This document shows positions 1 to 10,978 of a stretch of DNA of 34,687 nt, one piece after another. The translations under genes and the position numbers were made by a program. Position 1 is the stretch's first letter, and every line of letters starts with the position of its first letter. The notes under the pieces were generated by a model. It saw nothing but the letters and a program-made list of their open reading frames with translations, did not search any database and was not told the DNA's origin. This stretch comes from Dolichospermum sp. UHCC 0259. GTDB taxonomy: Bacteria; Cyanobacteriota; Cyanobacteriia; Cyanobacteriales; Nostocaceae. The stretch is from assembly GCF_009711935.1 (NCBI RefSeq), contig NZ_VIKX01000066.1, positions 1-34,687 of the forward strand, in the 5' to 3' direction.

Positions 1-678
1 CCTTTAAATTTTTCTGTTAACCTACTTAGTTCACTTGTTTCTAATCAGTCTTTAAATAAATATAAAAAAGATTTTTTAGTGGAGGCAATTATTTTAATTG
101 GTAAATTATATCAATTTTCAGAATATCTATTATCAGATAGATTATTCTTTCAATTACAATTACAATTCAATAATGCTAGTGAAAATCGTAAATTATCAAA
201 TGAATATCTACAATGTCTAGCTAGAATAGCAGTAAATGAAAAATTGCAACAGCAATATTTCAGTTTATTTGATTCTCAGTATCAGTTGAAAAACAGTCAA
301 TACTTATGGGGTTATGGCAGGATTTTACTTTGGTATTATAATTTTAATTCATCAAGTTCATTTTTCAATTATCAAGAGCATTTTATAAAAATAATGAATT
401 ATTTACTGACAAGAGATTATAAAAATTTCGATTATCCATATAAACAAAATGCCTTCCTATCTCTAATTTATCTCCTGACTTTTTGCGCTCATAATCTAAG
501 ATTTTGCCAAAAAGATTCACCAGAATTATTATTAGCAAAACAAGTTATTCAACATTTTAAAAATGATAGAATTACTTTAAATACAGTTAGCAGAGAAAAA
601 TCACTAAATCAATACTTTCAAGAAATGATTGAAGGACGTTCAACAGCAGATGGAATAGCAAATCTTCTTCAAGGTTAA
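1..678 (+). CDS. Unknown protein, C-terminal part (cut by left window edge)
   Basis: The reading frame is open from base 1 to the stop at 676-678, so this is the 3' part of a longer gene. A GTG at 79 could serve as a start, but the 26 codons before it are open and of the same composition, so it is more likely internal. The visible 225 residues are rich in Leu, Phe, Tyr, Asn and Ser and have no obvious signal peptide, membrane segment or catalytic motif. Base composition is markedly AT-rich. I do not recognise the family. It may be a helical, all-alpha protein, but that is only an impression from composition. Confidence 0.6.
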   Translation, partial: PLNFSVNLLSSLVSNQSLNKYKKDFLVEAIILIGKLYQFSEYLLSDRLFFQLQLQFNNASENRKLSNEYLQCLARIAVNEKLQQQYFSLFDSQYQLKNSQYLWGYGRILLWYYNFNSSSSFFNYQEHFIKIMNYLLTRDYKNFDYPYKQNAFLSLIYLLTFCAHNLRFCQKDSPELLLAKQVIQHFKNDRITLNTVSREKSLNQYFQEMIEGRSTADGIANLLQG

Positions 679-873
679 ATTGAAATTAATCTATAATTAT
701 AAGCCCGCTATAAAACCAAAATATCACTTTTCCCCGACAGTCTACGAGGGGGAACGCATAAGGTTGAATAGATTCATTAACCTGCTTTTTTAAATTGCAC
801 CCCTAGTCTGTAAAGTTGATTAAGCGCATTTATGCTAAAATGCCATTACTGTACTCTGTAAGGAGTTTTTTGT

Positions 874-1260
874 ATGGCTAACGTTACTTACGATGAAATT
901 TTTGGAGCAGTATTAACCTTACCACCTCTATACAGAGCGATGCTTGCTGAACATCTTCTCAAAAGTCTTGATGAAATTAATCCTGAAGTCGAGACTGCTT
1001 GGGAAACAGAAATTGCAAATCGCATACAGACTATAGATGAAAGTCAAGTTGCGTTAATTCCAGCCGATGAAATATTGCAAAGACTAAGGAATCGCTTGGC
1101 TACAAAGTTATTGCAATGGGTAGAAGTAAAGATTAATAAAGAACCTCAGTCTATGCCAAATAAAGGATTACGACAGCCAGGACTCGGTTTAGGTTCTTGT
1201 ATATTTAATGATGACTTTGATGATCCATTACCTGATGAGTTTTGGCTTGGTGAAACATGA
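874..1260 (+). CDS. Chimeric antitoxin-like protein (addiction-module N-terminus, DUF2281-like C-terminus)
   Basis: The 128-residue product starts at ATG 874 with a good Shine-Dalgarno AGGAG at 861-865. Residues 1-73 resemble the short addiction-module component family (Unstab_antitox type: LP...R..LAE.LL.SL, then an acidic helix with W43 and a basic RLR end). Residues 78-128 instead resemble the C-terminus of DUF2281-type VapB-like antitoxins, with the G-LGLG turn at 103-107 and the DDFDDPLPDEFW tail at 113-124. The two halves belong to families normally encoded separately, so the gene looks like a fusion made by recombination between two antitoxin genes. No intact toxin follows. It could still be expressed as an orphan antitoxin. 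Family assignments are from memory of motif patterns. Confidence 0.6.
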   Translation: MANVTYDEIFGAVLTLPPLYRAMLAEHLLKSLDEINPEVETAWETEIANRIQTIDESQVALIPADEILQRLRNRLATKLLQWVEVKINKEPQSMPNKGLRQPGLGLGSCIFNDDFDDPLPDEFWLGET

Positions 1261-1423
1261 AATTATTTATCAACATCCTAGTATTAATTTAGCGGATGTT
1301 TATGCGGCTTTAGCCTATTATCATGATCATCAAGAAGAAATTAGACAGCAAATTGAAGAAGGCGAAAATTTTGCTAAACAATTACAAGGAAATAAACCAT
1401 CTTTAATTGAAAAAATATTATAG
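1250..1423 (+). pseudogene. DUF433-like antitoxin C-terminal fragment
   Basis: This frame overlaps the end of the preceding antitoxin-like gene out of frame and encodes about 57 residues from a possible GTG at 1250. The frame is open further upstream, to an ATG at 1208. The product contains HPSINLADVYAALAYYHDH and then an acidic helix, the pattern of the C-terminal half of DUF433 proteins found in toxin-antitoxin loci. The N-terminal half of DUF433 is missing and no ribosome binding site is evident. I read it as a fragment fused next to the other antitoxin pieces. It may be translated by coupling but is probably non-functional. No PIN or other toxin domain is seen downstream. Confidence 0.5.
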
Positions 1424-1453
1424 CGGTAATCACGCTTGGTGCAATATAATCGA

Positions 1454-1472
1454 GGGCGCAAGCCCTGCGCCC
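1454..1472. repeat. Palindromic dispersed repeat (GGGCGCA stem)
   Basis: GGGCGCA (1454-1460) pairs perfectly with TGCGCCC (1466-1472) around a 5-nt loop, followed by CCTAC. The same type of element lies at 10891-10912, with related ones at 6653-6675 and 5199-5217. Confidence 0.7.
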
Positions 1473-1587
1473 CTACAAAATTTACTGTTTCATGACTGTA
1501 TTTAATTCAATTTCATATCGCTATATTGAACATTGCAGTATTATTTATGCTCGTCAACAGCGGCAGTCAATTGGAAAAATTATTAGC

Positions 1588-1615
1588 CGAACTCCGAACT
1601 CCGAACTCCGAACTC
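1588..1615. repeat. Tandem heptamer CGAACTC x4
   Basis: Four perfect head-to-tail copies of the 7-mer CGAACTC lie 11 bases beyond the stop codon of the minus-strand DUF4335 gene. This is a short tandemly repeated repetitive (STRR) sequence of the kind known from heterocystous cyanobacteria. Confidence 0.85.
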
Positions 1616-1626
1616 AGGTTGGATGA

Positions 1627-3177
1627 TTATGGTGTTTCTGGAAATGTTTGCACTTTGCTATCAGGACTGAGGATAACTCGGATTCTCACATTTTGCCCAG
1701 CTTTATTACTAGAAACAAAGGGTTTGCCAATTTCGGGAATACCACTACTATCAATGTATTCTCTAGCGACTTGATTTAATGGTAAAATTCTTTCGATTTT
1801 GCCGTCAATACCCAATGTTAAACTATATTCTAGAGTTTGAGAAAGTCCGGTTGGTGGTTGCCAGCGCTTGTTGAGGTATTCTCTGGCTTCTGCTATTTGA
1901 GGTGTATCAAATAATGTTTTATTGTCAGTAGATAAGGTATCTGAGGTGGGTTTGGTTGCGGTTCTTAATCTGCTGGCTAAACTACCTTGATTTCCTATTG
2001 GAGATGCCTGTTCTGGGGTAGTATTTGCTCCCACACTTGGCGATAATTCCGCAGCAGCAGGGGTGGGAATTAGGTTGGGAATATTACTTAAATTGTTGTT
2101 GGGGATGGTAGCAACAGATGAAGATGGTTGAGTAATATCCGATGGTAGATTCTTGGATTTGGTGGGATTTACGGCTTTTTTATCGGCAATACTTGAAGTA
2201 TTTGGGATGGTTTTTGTGATGTTGGAATTGGGGATGATGCCGGATGAGGGAACTTGTGAAGTTAGGGGATAGGAGAAAGTATCGGATGGTATGGTTAATG
2301 GTGGCTGAGATGTTTTTGATGGTGCGGCTGGGATGGTTGCATTAGGAAAGGAAAGGGGTGGCGCGGGGGTACTCAGGTTAGGAAGTGGTGGTGTTAGTTG
2401 GGGTTGAGGGGTAATTAAGGGCAGGGAGGGTGTTGGGATGGGGTCTTGTTGAGTAGGTTCTATCGCAACTGGTTCGGGAGACTGGGGGGCATTTGTGGCA
2501 ACTTTCTGACGATTTTTCTGGATGTTGTTGGCATATTCCCAGGTAAATGGTGTTAAACCGGCTGCTAATACTAAGACTGCGGCAATGGGGGCCCACTGGG
2601 GTAGACTGGGCTTAATAATTTGATGGTTGGTGGTTGGTAAGACGACCATATCAGATGAGTATTCGTCTAAGGCTGTTGCTAAATCAAATAGTTGTAGTAA
2701 AGTTAGTTCAATTACTTGTCCAGATGTTTGGTTAGCCAGATTACCAAAAAAGAGTTGATGAGTTAAATTATGGCTGGGTTCTAAATATATTTTTGTTTGG
2801 GGAATTTGGGTTTTAAAGGATGAGATATTTGGGGTGGGAGGGATAGATGGGGGAATGTCTGTTATTTCTAGTTCTGATGTTGTACTGAGATCATCATTAC
2901 CTAATAAGTTAATACTAAAATCTTCCGCAGATTGTTGCAGAAGTTTTTGAACGTAGGTGGTGACGATATCACATAAAATTTCTAGTTGCTGGCGATCGCC
3001 TTGAATGAGTATTTTACTTTCTTCGGGTAATCGTGGATCATCAAATCGCAAGTTAAAACTGAGATCACTAATCACAGTTTTGTCTGTCCACCGTGACAAG
3101 GGGGAGTTTTGCGCTGATATTTCTAATGTACAGGTCGGGGGGGTGTAACGACGAATTACAGAATTTGATGAAGACAT
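1627..3177 (-). CDS. DUF4335-like cyanobacterial protein, single membrane segment
   Basis: The 516-residue product begins with MSSSNSVIRRYTPPTCTLEI and an N-terminal region of about 180 residues that matches my memory of the cyanobacterial DUF4335 family. One hydrophobic segment around residues 194-215 (WAPIAAVLVLAAGLTPF) is probably a membrane anchor. It is followed by about 200 low-complexity residues rich in Pro, Ser, Thr and Asn, and then a folded C-terminal domain of about 90 residues (from AREYLNKRWQPP). The topology suggests a cytoplasmic head, a membrane pass, and a flexible linker to an outer or lumenal domain. It follows the DUF3038 gene by 69 bases, and the two genes are adjacent in many cyanobacteria, so they are likely co-transcribed partners. 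No biochemical function is known to me. Confidence 0.8.
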   Translation of the reverse strand: MSSSNSVIRRYTPPTCTLEISAQNSPLSRWTDKTVISDLSFNLRFDDPRLPEESKILIQGDRQQLEILCDIVTTYVQKLLQQSAEDFSINLLGNDDLSTTSELEITDIPPSIPPTPNISSFKTQIPQTKIYLEPSHNLTHQLFFGNLANQTSGQVIELTLLQLFDLATALDEYSSDMVVLPTTNHQIIKPSLPQWAPIAAVLVLAAGLTPFTWEYANNIQKNRQKVATNAPQSPEPVAIEPTQQDPIPTPSLPLITPQPQLTPPLPNLSTPAPPLSFPNATIPAAPSKTSQPPLTIPSDTFSYPLTSQVPSSGIIPNSNITKTIPNTSSIADKKAVNPTKSKNLPSDITQPSSSVATIPNNNLSNIPNLIPTPAAAELSPSVGANTTPEQASPIGNQGSLASRLRTATKPTSDTLSTDNKTLFDTPQIAEAREYLNKRWQPPTGLSQTLEYSLTLGIDGKIERILPLNQVAREYIDSSGIPEIGKPFVSSNKAGQNVRIRVILSPDSKVQTFPETP

Positions 3178-3246
3178 AACAACAATTGCAAAGAAAAAAT
3201 AGGTATTTTGGATTTTAGATAGGGAATGAAAATCAAAAATCGCTAA

Positions 3247-3849
3247 TTATTTTGTGGAAGGGTCTATGAGTGCTAACCACAACCGCCGATGTCCACCAGA
3301 TGCACTATAAAAGAGTAAGTTTATTAACAGTTTGAGGGCGAGGTTGGTCAGCAAATCTGTTGATGTTGCTTCTTCCTCTTCCATTCGTTCTTGGTAGGTA
3401 TTACAAAAAGCGTCTATATAATCTCCTAATAGGGCGGCTTGGTGAGGTTTTTGCTTATTTGCTGTCAATTGTTCTAATAAACCTACAGCCCGCCGAATTA
3501 ATTCTTGGTGTTGTTTGGCGAGATGGCAAATAATGAGAACTAGCGATCGCGCTTCTTCTACATCTAACTTTTTCCGTCCCCCTTGACTTTTGCGGAGGGG
3601 ATTGGATTGCCGCAATCGCCACAATGCCACCCGATCTGGTACTTTAGATTCTAAGTTCAGACTAGCTGCGGCTGACAGCATGGCTTCTGAACCAATACCA
3701 GTTAAGGTTTCTAGGGCTAATAGCACTAGATCTAACTGAGTTTTAATATTTTCCCATTGAGTTGTGTTCGGGATTGGGATTTGGTTTAAATCCTCCCAAG
3801 GTGATTTTGGTATAGTCGGATTAGCGGTTGAGTGCATAACTTTTAGCAT
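3247..3849 (-). CDS. DUF3038-like cyanobacterial protein
   Basis: The 200-residue soluble, mostly helical protein matches the cyanobacterial DUF3038 family. Recognisable parts are the LDLVLLALETLTGIGSEAML helix, the VALWRLRQSNPLRK segment, the EARSLVLIICHLA helix and a C-terminal SGGHRRLWLALI tail. The start is either the ATG at 3847-3849 or the in-frame ATG four codons later (3835-3837); neither has a clear Shine-Dalgarno, and the second gives a more typical N-terminus. It is upstream of and co-directional with the DUF4335 gene, as is usual for this pair. The role is unknown. Confinement to cyanobacteria suggests a lineage-specific housekeeping task, which is inference. Confidence 0.8.
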   Translation of the reverse strand: MLKVMHSTANPTIPKSPWEDLNQIPIPNTTQWENIKTQLDLVLLALETLTGIGSEAMLSAAASLNLESKVPDRVALWRLRQSNPLRKSQGGRKKLDVEEARSLVLIICHLAKQHQELIRRAVGLLEQLTANKQKPHQAALLGDYIDAFCNTYQERMEEEEATSTDLLTNLALKLLINLLFYSASGGHRRLWLALIDPSTK

Positions 3850-3901
3850 AAATGATCAGGCTTAAAGAATCTGTGACTGTTACCTATTTGGAAACGAGTT
3901 A

Positions 3902-3997
3902 GTCATTGGTCATTGGTCATTGGTCAGTTGTTGATCTTCTCCCTAACTCCCCTACCTCCCCTACTTCCCCTACCTCCCCTACCTCCCCTACTTCCCT
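3902..3997. repeat. STRR cluster: TCATTGG heptamers and CTCCCCTAC nonamers
   Basis: Bases 3902-3925 hold consecutive GTCATTG/TCATTGG heptamers. Bases 3947-3991 hold five 9-mers of CTCCCCTAC or TTCCCCTAC, followed by TTCCCTG. The array ends at the mutS2 stop codon (3999-4001). The same two repeat classes reappear together at 28268-28395. Confidence 0.85.
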
Positions 3998-3998
3998 G

Positions 3999-6560
<2,562 letters not shown>

Positions 6561-6652
6561 GGTTTCAACAACAAATCTGAAATTATCGTAACAATTTTAG
6601 CCCCCAGCAGACTACATTTTCCAGAATCAAATTTTCCGGTATCCATTCGTAG

Positions 6653-6675
6653 GGGCAATCCCCCTGTGGTTGCCC
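6653..6675. repeat. Palindromic dispersed repeat (GGGCAA...TTGCCC)
   Basis: GGGCAA (6653-6658) pairs with TTGCCC (6670-6675) around an 11-base C-rich loop, flanked by GTAG on the left. It belongs to the same general class as the GTAGGGGCGCA-type elements elsewhere in the window. Confidence 0.6.
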
Positions 6676-6750
6676 ATATTCTATATTAATTAGCGTCAAT
6701 TGGTACTAACCAATTTAAAACCATTAGCAACCCAACCTACATTTCCTTAA

Positions 6751-6951
6751 CTGTGTTCCTATGCCCTAATTTTAAACACTGGAATTACTGCTTCTGCTGA
6801 ACGTTACGCTTATGGTATTATAACTCTATCCATTGCATTCGGCTTATTACTTGAACGCTATCCTCGCTTGAGATACCCAGTTATATCTTTTTGGGCGCTA
6901 CTAATGGTAACATTTTACATTCAATTTGCCTGTGATCTTTGGGTGGCTTAG
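6751..6951 (+). pseudogene. C-terminal relic of a PIG-V-like membrane transferase
   Basis: Between an in-frame stop at 6748-6750 and the stop at 6949-6951 the frame encodes about 66 residues with no usable start. It contains AERYAYGIITLSIAFGLLLE, a short basic loop (RYPRLRY) and a second hydrophobic helix ending FYIQFACDLWVA. The pattern parallels the C-terminus of the intact gene immediately downstream (LARYIFAIPFFFLALGYLY, GKRKY, then a last helix). I interpret it as the tail of a tandem paralogue or replaced copy whose 5' part has been deleted. Confidence 0.6.
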
Positions 6952-6978
6952 ATTATGACATAAAAACTTAGGCATAAA

Positions 6979-8286
6979 ATGAAAAAAATTAAATTTACCA
7001 CAGTTTTAACACCTTATCTAGTTCTATATAGCGCATTTGTTGTTTGTGCAATTGTGGGAATGTTGATATTTCCTGATACTTTTCATAAGTTTTTTTCTTC
7101 AACTCAATTACCCCGAACAATTCCTCCTCAATTACCTCACACCAGTTATTACTGGGATATAGAACATTATGCAAATATGGCTTTGCAAAATACTTGCACT
7201 GCTTTTTACCCTCTTTGGAGTTTTATAATTAATTGGATATTTCATCCTCAGAATTTAGATCAATTTACCTACTATTTTAAAATTACAGCTACAGCAATTT
7301 TTATAATATCTACTCCTCTGGTATTTTGGGTATTTAAAAAAGCTTTCAAAAATGAATATTTAGCATTAACAATTACTCTTGCTTATACAGTTAATCCTAT
7401 GGCTATTTTTCGGGTTATAGGTTACACAGAAAGTTTATTTTCTTTTCTGGGAATTTTATTTATATGGTTGCTTTTACCTGAAAATAAATTAAATGAAAAA
7501 ATTAAACTAATACTGCTATTATTTATTGTTATTTTAATGGCTTTAACTCGTCCGGTGTTAATCCAGATGATAGTTGCTTCTTTATTATCATTAAGCACAA
7601 TATTTTTACTTACAAATAAATTTAATAAAAATTATATTTTAACTACGATTATCATATCTATTTCAGCAATATTAGGTTATTCTATTTATGGAGTTTCATG
7701 TTTTGAATTAAGAGGAGATTTTTTTGCACCCTTCCATGATCAAAAACAATGGGGTAAAACATTAGGATTAAATTTAGATTTAGTGTTTTTTCCTAAATCT
7801 CCTTTGTTTGATTTATTAGGCTTATATTTGCCGGTTTTAATTTTAATAATTAGTTTGATTGTAATATATTGGAAAAGTAAAAACTATCAGCCATTGATAT
7901 TTGTCCCTAAAAATTTTCTTTGGGATATTTTAATCCTATATCCACCTATATTATTATTAGCTTATATATTAAATTATTTGCGGGGTATAAAAAAGAAAAT
8001 AATTATTTCTAAATTTGCTAATAGGTTAAAAGATAATTATATATTTTGGTTTTGTATGTATTTTTCAACAATTAATTCTTTACTTGTATTTTTTACGCAA
8101 AACCGTCTAGCAAGTTTAGCTAGATATATATTTGCAATACCTTTCTTTTTTCTGGCTTTAGGATATTTATATTGTTGTTTTCCAGGAAAACGGAAATATC
8201 AAACTATATTAGTTATGAGTATAATATCCGCAATTGCTCTTGTAGAACAATGGATTAATTACGGAAAAGATCAATGGTTAGGTTAA
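6979..8286 (+). CDS. PIG-V-like membrane mannosyltransferase (predicted)
   Basis: The 435-residue protein has about ten hydrophobic segments. It carries the PIG-V/GPI-mannosyltransferase-like features YYWDIEHY (57-64, with the WD acidic site after the first membrane helix) and FYPLW (76-80), plus the NPMAIFRVIGYTESLFS segment after the third or fourth helix. PIG-V enzymes transfer mannose from a polyprenyl-phosphate donor in the membrane. In bacteria, relatives are mostly uncharacterised envelope glycosyltransferases. The acceptor here is unknown. The gene is much more AT-rich than its neighbours and ends 54 bases from the convergent GT39 gene. A relic of a second copy precedes it. No Shine-Dalgarno is evident before ATG 6979. 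Membrane-protein nature is secure; the family call is moderate. Confidence 0.7.
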   Translation: MKKIKFTTVLTPYLVLYSAFVVCAIVGMLIFPDTFHKFFSSTQLPRTIPPQLPHTSYYWDIEHYANMALQNTCTAFYPLWSFIINWIFHPQNLDQFTYYFKITATAIFIISTPLVFWVFKKAFKNEYLALTITLAYTVNPMAIFRVIGYTESLFSFLGILFIWLLLPENKLNEKIKLILLLFIVILMALTRPVLIQMIVASLLSLSTIFLLTNKFNKNYILTTIIISISAILGYSIYGVSCFELRGDFFAPFHDQKQWGKTLGLNLDLVFFPKSPLFDLLGLYLPVLILIISLIVIYWKSKNYQPLIFVPKNFLWDILILYPPILLLAYILNYLRGIKKKIIISKFANRLKDNYIFWFCMYFSTINSLLVFFTQNRLASLARYIFAIPFFFLALGYLYCCFPGKRKYQTILVMSIISAIALVEQWINYGKDQWLG

Positions 8287-8340
8287 AAAGAAATTATAAA
8301 ATCACCTAAATTGTCTGGAAGTTATACGTTATACATCCGT

Positions 8341-9879
8341 CTAGTTAATTAGTGATGAAATTAATGTAAATCCTTTCGCTTCTCCTATAATTTTACTCTG
8401 CTTTAAATTCATTTTCTGCAAAATCTCCTTGTCCAATAATAAATAAGATTTATCAGCAAACTTATCCTGTAAATCGGCAATAGATGCAGGAATAATTTTA
8501 CAATCACTATAAAAATCTAAACTAGGACGGCCATAAGCAAAAGAAGTATATATTTGTGTTCCCGGTGGCACATTATCTCTAATTAAAGCTGCCACTGGGA
8601 GAACAGGGAATTTTTCATTTAACTCCCAAATCCATGATTGAGAACTCATCAACATTGCTAAAACCAGATACATTCCTGTAAATAAAACCGGAATAAATTG
8701 ACGATTATGCTGATTAACTAACCATGATGTTATCCCCATAGTTATTGCTAAAACAACACTCATCACAATTAACAATGGCTGTTTATCAAATATACTAAAA
8801 TAAGCACAACCTGCCAAACCAACAATCACTAAAAATGCCAAAAATCCTGTCAAAAATTTACTTTTAAACTGCCCATTTTGCCAAATATAACTTAAATTAG
8901 CCCCAATTGCTAACGCTAAAAATGGATACACAGGCATAATATACCAAGGTAATTTTGTCCCCATTAAAGAAACTATGGCAAAATAAACAATTGTCCCAAT
9001 CAGAATTAAACAACCCCACACAGTATCACGATTTTTCCAACTTAAATATAAACCACCTGGCAAAAACAACAACCAGGGAAAACCATATTTGAGAATTTCC
9101 AGTAAATAATACCAAACAGGACCCGTATTACCTTCTACAGCTTTTCCCAATCTATCAAAAGCTTGGGATTGAAAATGCACTGCTAAGAAAATATTGCCAT
9201 AATGTTGCCATTGGGCAAAATACCAAGCAACAGCAGGGAAATTACCTAACACCATTCCTATCCATAGAAATGGATTTTTTAATAAAGCTAATTGTTGATT
9301 AACAATAATAAATAAACAGACTATTCCCCCTAAAACCACCACTAACATTCCCTTAGTTAAAGTAATTAAACCCAAACAAAAACCGATACCCAAAGCATAT
9401 TTTTTATGATCTTTTGCTTTCAGAACACAAAATAACAACAATAGAAAAAAGGAAATAGTCATCCCATCTAACATTGCCAATCTACCATGACGGACTACTG
9501 GCAATAATGTTAAATAAACTAAAGCTGAAAATAAAGCTGGTAAATTTTCTTTAAAAGCCAAACGTCCAATTAAATAAAGTAAAGGTACTCCTAAAGCTGT
9601 TAAAAATGCTCCCGGAAATCTGGTAGTAAATTCTTGCACTCCAAAGATATGATAGCAAAGAGCAATTAACCATTGCATTAAAGGTGGTTTTAATAAAAAA
9701 GGATCTCCTTGTATAGTAGGATAAAGCCAGTTACCCGTGCGATAAATTTCCCTAGCGACTATAGCATAAGTACCTTCATCCCAATCTCGTAAAGGTAAAT
9801 TACCCAAACCTATCAGCCATAAAATTAAAGATGCCACAAACAAGCCGAAAAAGTATTCTTTTTGTTGAAATGAACGCAT
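8341..9879 (-). CDS. GT39 family (ArnT-like) polyprenyl-linked sugar transferase
   Basis: The 512-residue polytopic protein has an N-terminal membrane helix followed by the RDWDEGTYA motif (31-39), which is the Asp/Glu catalytic loop of ArnT/PMT-type GT-C enzymes. KPPLMQW follows (64-70) with about eleven more membrane helices, then a soluble C-terminal domain from about residue 420. Such enzymes move a sugar from undecaprenyl phosphate to a lipid or protein acceptor on the outer face of the membrane. Its ATG lies only 28 bases from the divergent GT2 gene. The pairing suggests that GT2 makes the lipid-linked donor used here. The sugar and acceptor cannot be told from sequence. Confidence 0.85.
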   Translation of the reverse strand: MRSFQQKEYFFGLFVASLILWLIGLGNLPLRDWDEGTYAIVAREIYRTGNWLYPTIQGDPFLLKPPLMQWLIALCYHIFGVQEFTTRFPGAFLTALGVPLLYLIGRLAFKENLPALFSALVYLTLLPVVRHGRLAMLDGMTISFFLLLLFCVLKAKDHKKYALGIGFCLGLITLTKGMLVVVLGGIVCLFIIVNQQLALLKNPFLWIGMVLGNFPAVAWYFAQWQHYGNIFLAVHFQSQAFDRLGKAVEGNTGPVWYYLLEILKYGFPWLLFLPGGLYLSWKNRDTVWGCLILIGTIVYFAIVSLMGTKLPWYIMPVYPFLALAIGANLSYIWQNGQFKSKFLTGFLAFLVIVGLAGCAYFSIFDKQPLLIVMSVVLAITMGITSWLVNQHNRQFIPVLFTGMYLVLAMLMSSQSWIWELNEKFPVLPVAALIRDNVPPGTQIYTSFAYGRPSLDFYSDCKIIPASIADLQDKFADKSYLLLDKEILQKMNLKQSKIIGEAKGFTLISSLIN

Positions 9880-9907
9880 TATTGTTAAATATTAAATAAA
9901 CTTAATT

Positions 9908-10858
9908 ATGATGATGAATCAGCCTATCTACTCCCTAGTTATCCCCATTTATAACGAAGAAGAAAACATCGTGGAGATGTATCGCCGTTTACATGATGTC
10001 ATGGAACAGTTAGACGGTGATGCTGAATTAATTTTAATTGATGATGGTAGCCGCGATCGCTCTTTAAGTATGATGCGCGAATTACACCATCGTGACAATC
10101 GAGTCCATTACCTCAGTCTAGCCCGGAATTTTGGGCATCAAATCGCCGTTACTGCTGGTTTGAACTTTGTCCAAGGTAAATGTATCATTGTTATGGATGC
10201 TGATCTTCAAGATCCACCAGAATTAATTCTAACAATGATCGAAAAATGGCATCAAGAATACCAAGTAGTATACGCTCAACGCATATCCCGTCAAAAGGAA
10301 AGTTGGCTAAAACGCTTAACGGCATACCTTTTTTATCGCATTCTTCGACGCTTGGCTAAAGTTGATATTCCTGTGGATACAGGCGATTTTTGCTTAATGG
10401 ATAGACAAGTAGTAGATATCTTAAATTCTATGCCAGAACGCAACCGTTATATTCGCGGTTTACGTGCTTGGGTGGGTTTTCGACAAACCTCTGTACTTTT
10501 TGAAAGAAACCCTCGGTTTGCAGGCGATGTAAAATATACTTTTGGTAAATCTTTATCCCTGGCAATTGATGGTATTATCTCTTTTTCTACAGTTCCCTTA
10601 CGACTGGCAACCTACTTAGGGATTATCTCGGCTGCGATCGCTATGATTATGATAGTATTAGTGCTTTATTGGCGAATCTTTGCCCCAGTATCTCACTTAA
10701 TTGGTTACACATTAATTACAATTTCTATGTTTTTCCTAGGTTCAGTTCAATTAATTTGTATTGGTATTCTAGGTGAATATATTGGCAGAATATATGAAGA
10801 AGTAAAAGGTCGTCCTCTATATACATTAAAAGAAACTGGAGGCTTTACAAAAAACTAA
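9908..10858 (+). CDS. GT2 polyprenyl-phosphate glycosyltransferase (ArnC/GtrB/DPM1-like)
   Basis: The 316-residue protein starts with a GT-A fold: [14 protein letters not shown] at 8-21, DDGS at 45-48 and [10 protein letters not shown] at 96-105, with the metal-binding DxD-type acidic residues. Two C-terminal membrane hairpin helices (about 230-256 and 266-292) follow. This layout is that of enzymes that load a sugar from a nucleotide donor onto undecaprenyl or dolichyl phosphate on the cytoplasmic face. Three consecutive ATG codons (9908, 9911, 9914) can start it, and no Shine-Dalgarno is visible. It is divergent from the GT39 gene and followed by a small SMR-like gene, which together suggest a donor synthesis, flipping and transfer set. 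Confidence 0.88.
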   Translation: MMMNQPIYSLVIPIYNEEENIVEMYRRLHDVMEQLDGDAELILIDDGSRDRSLSMMRELHHRDNRVHYLSLARNFGHQIAVTAGLNFVQGKCIIVMDADLQDPPELILTMIEKWHQEYQVVYAQRISRQKESWLKRLTAYLFYRILRRLAKVDIPVDTGDFCLMDRQVVDILNSMPERNRYIRGLRAWVGFRQTSVLFERNPRFAGDVKYTFGKSLSLAIDGIISFSTVPLRLATYLGIISAAIAMIMIVLVLYWRIFAPVSHLIGYTLITISMFFLGSVQLICIGILGEYIGRIYEEVKGRPLYTLKETGGFTKN

Positions 10859-10890
10859 AATATTGACTAATTTTAAATCTCAAAAACGTA

Positions 10891-10912
10891 GAGGCGCAAG
10901 GCCTGCGCCCTC
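10891..10912. repeat. Palindromic dispersed repeat (GAGGCGCA stem)
   Basis: GAGGCGCA (10891-10898) pairs with TGCGCCCTC (10904-10912) with one bulged C. This is a second copy of the element at 1454-1472, located between the GT2 gene and the SMR-like gene. Confidence 0.7.
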
Positions 10913-10978
10913 TATTGTATTTGATGATTGTATTGCATCATACCAATCACCGTTATCAATAAAATCCAGGTAATATCA

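Larger units (their letters stand above)
6561..6978. other. 418-base gap between mutS2 and the PIG-V-like gene
   Basis: The gap holds a palindromic repeat at 6653-6675 and the decayed tail of a second membrane transferase gene (6751-6951), both listed separately. The mutS2 promoter should lie at its left end, but I cannot pick -35/-10 boxes with confidence. Confidence 0.6.
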
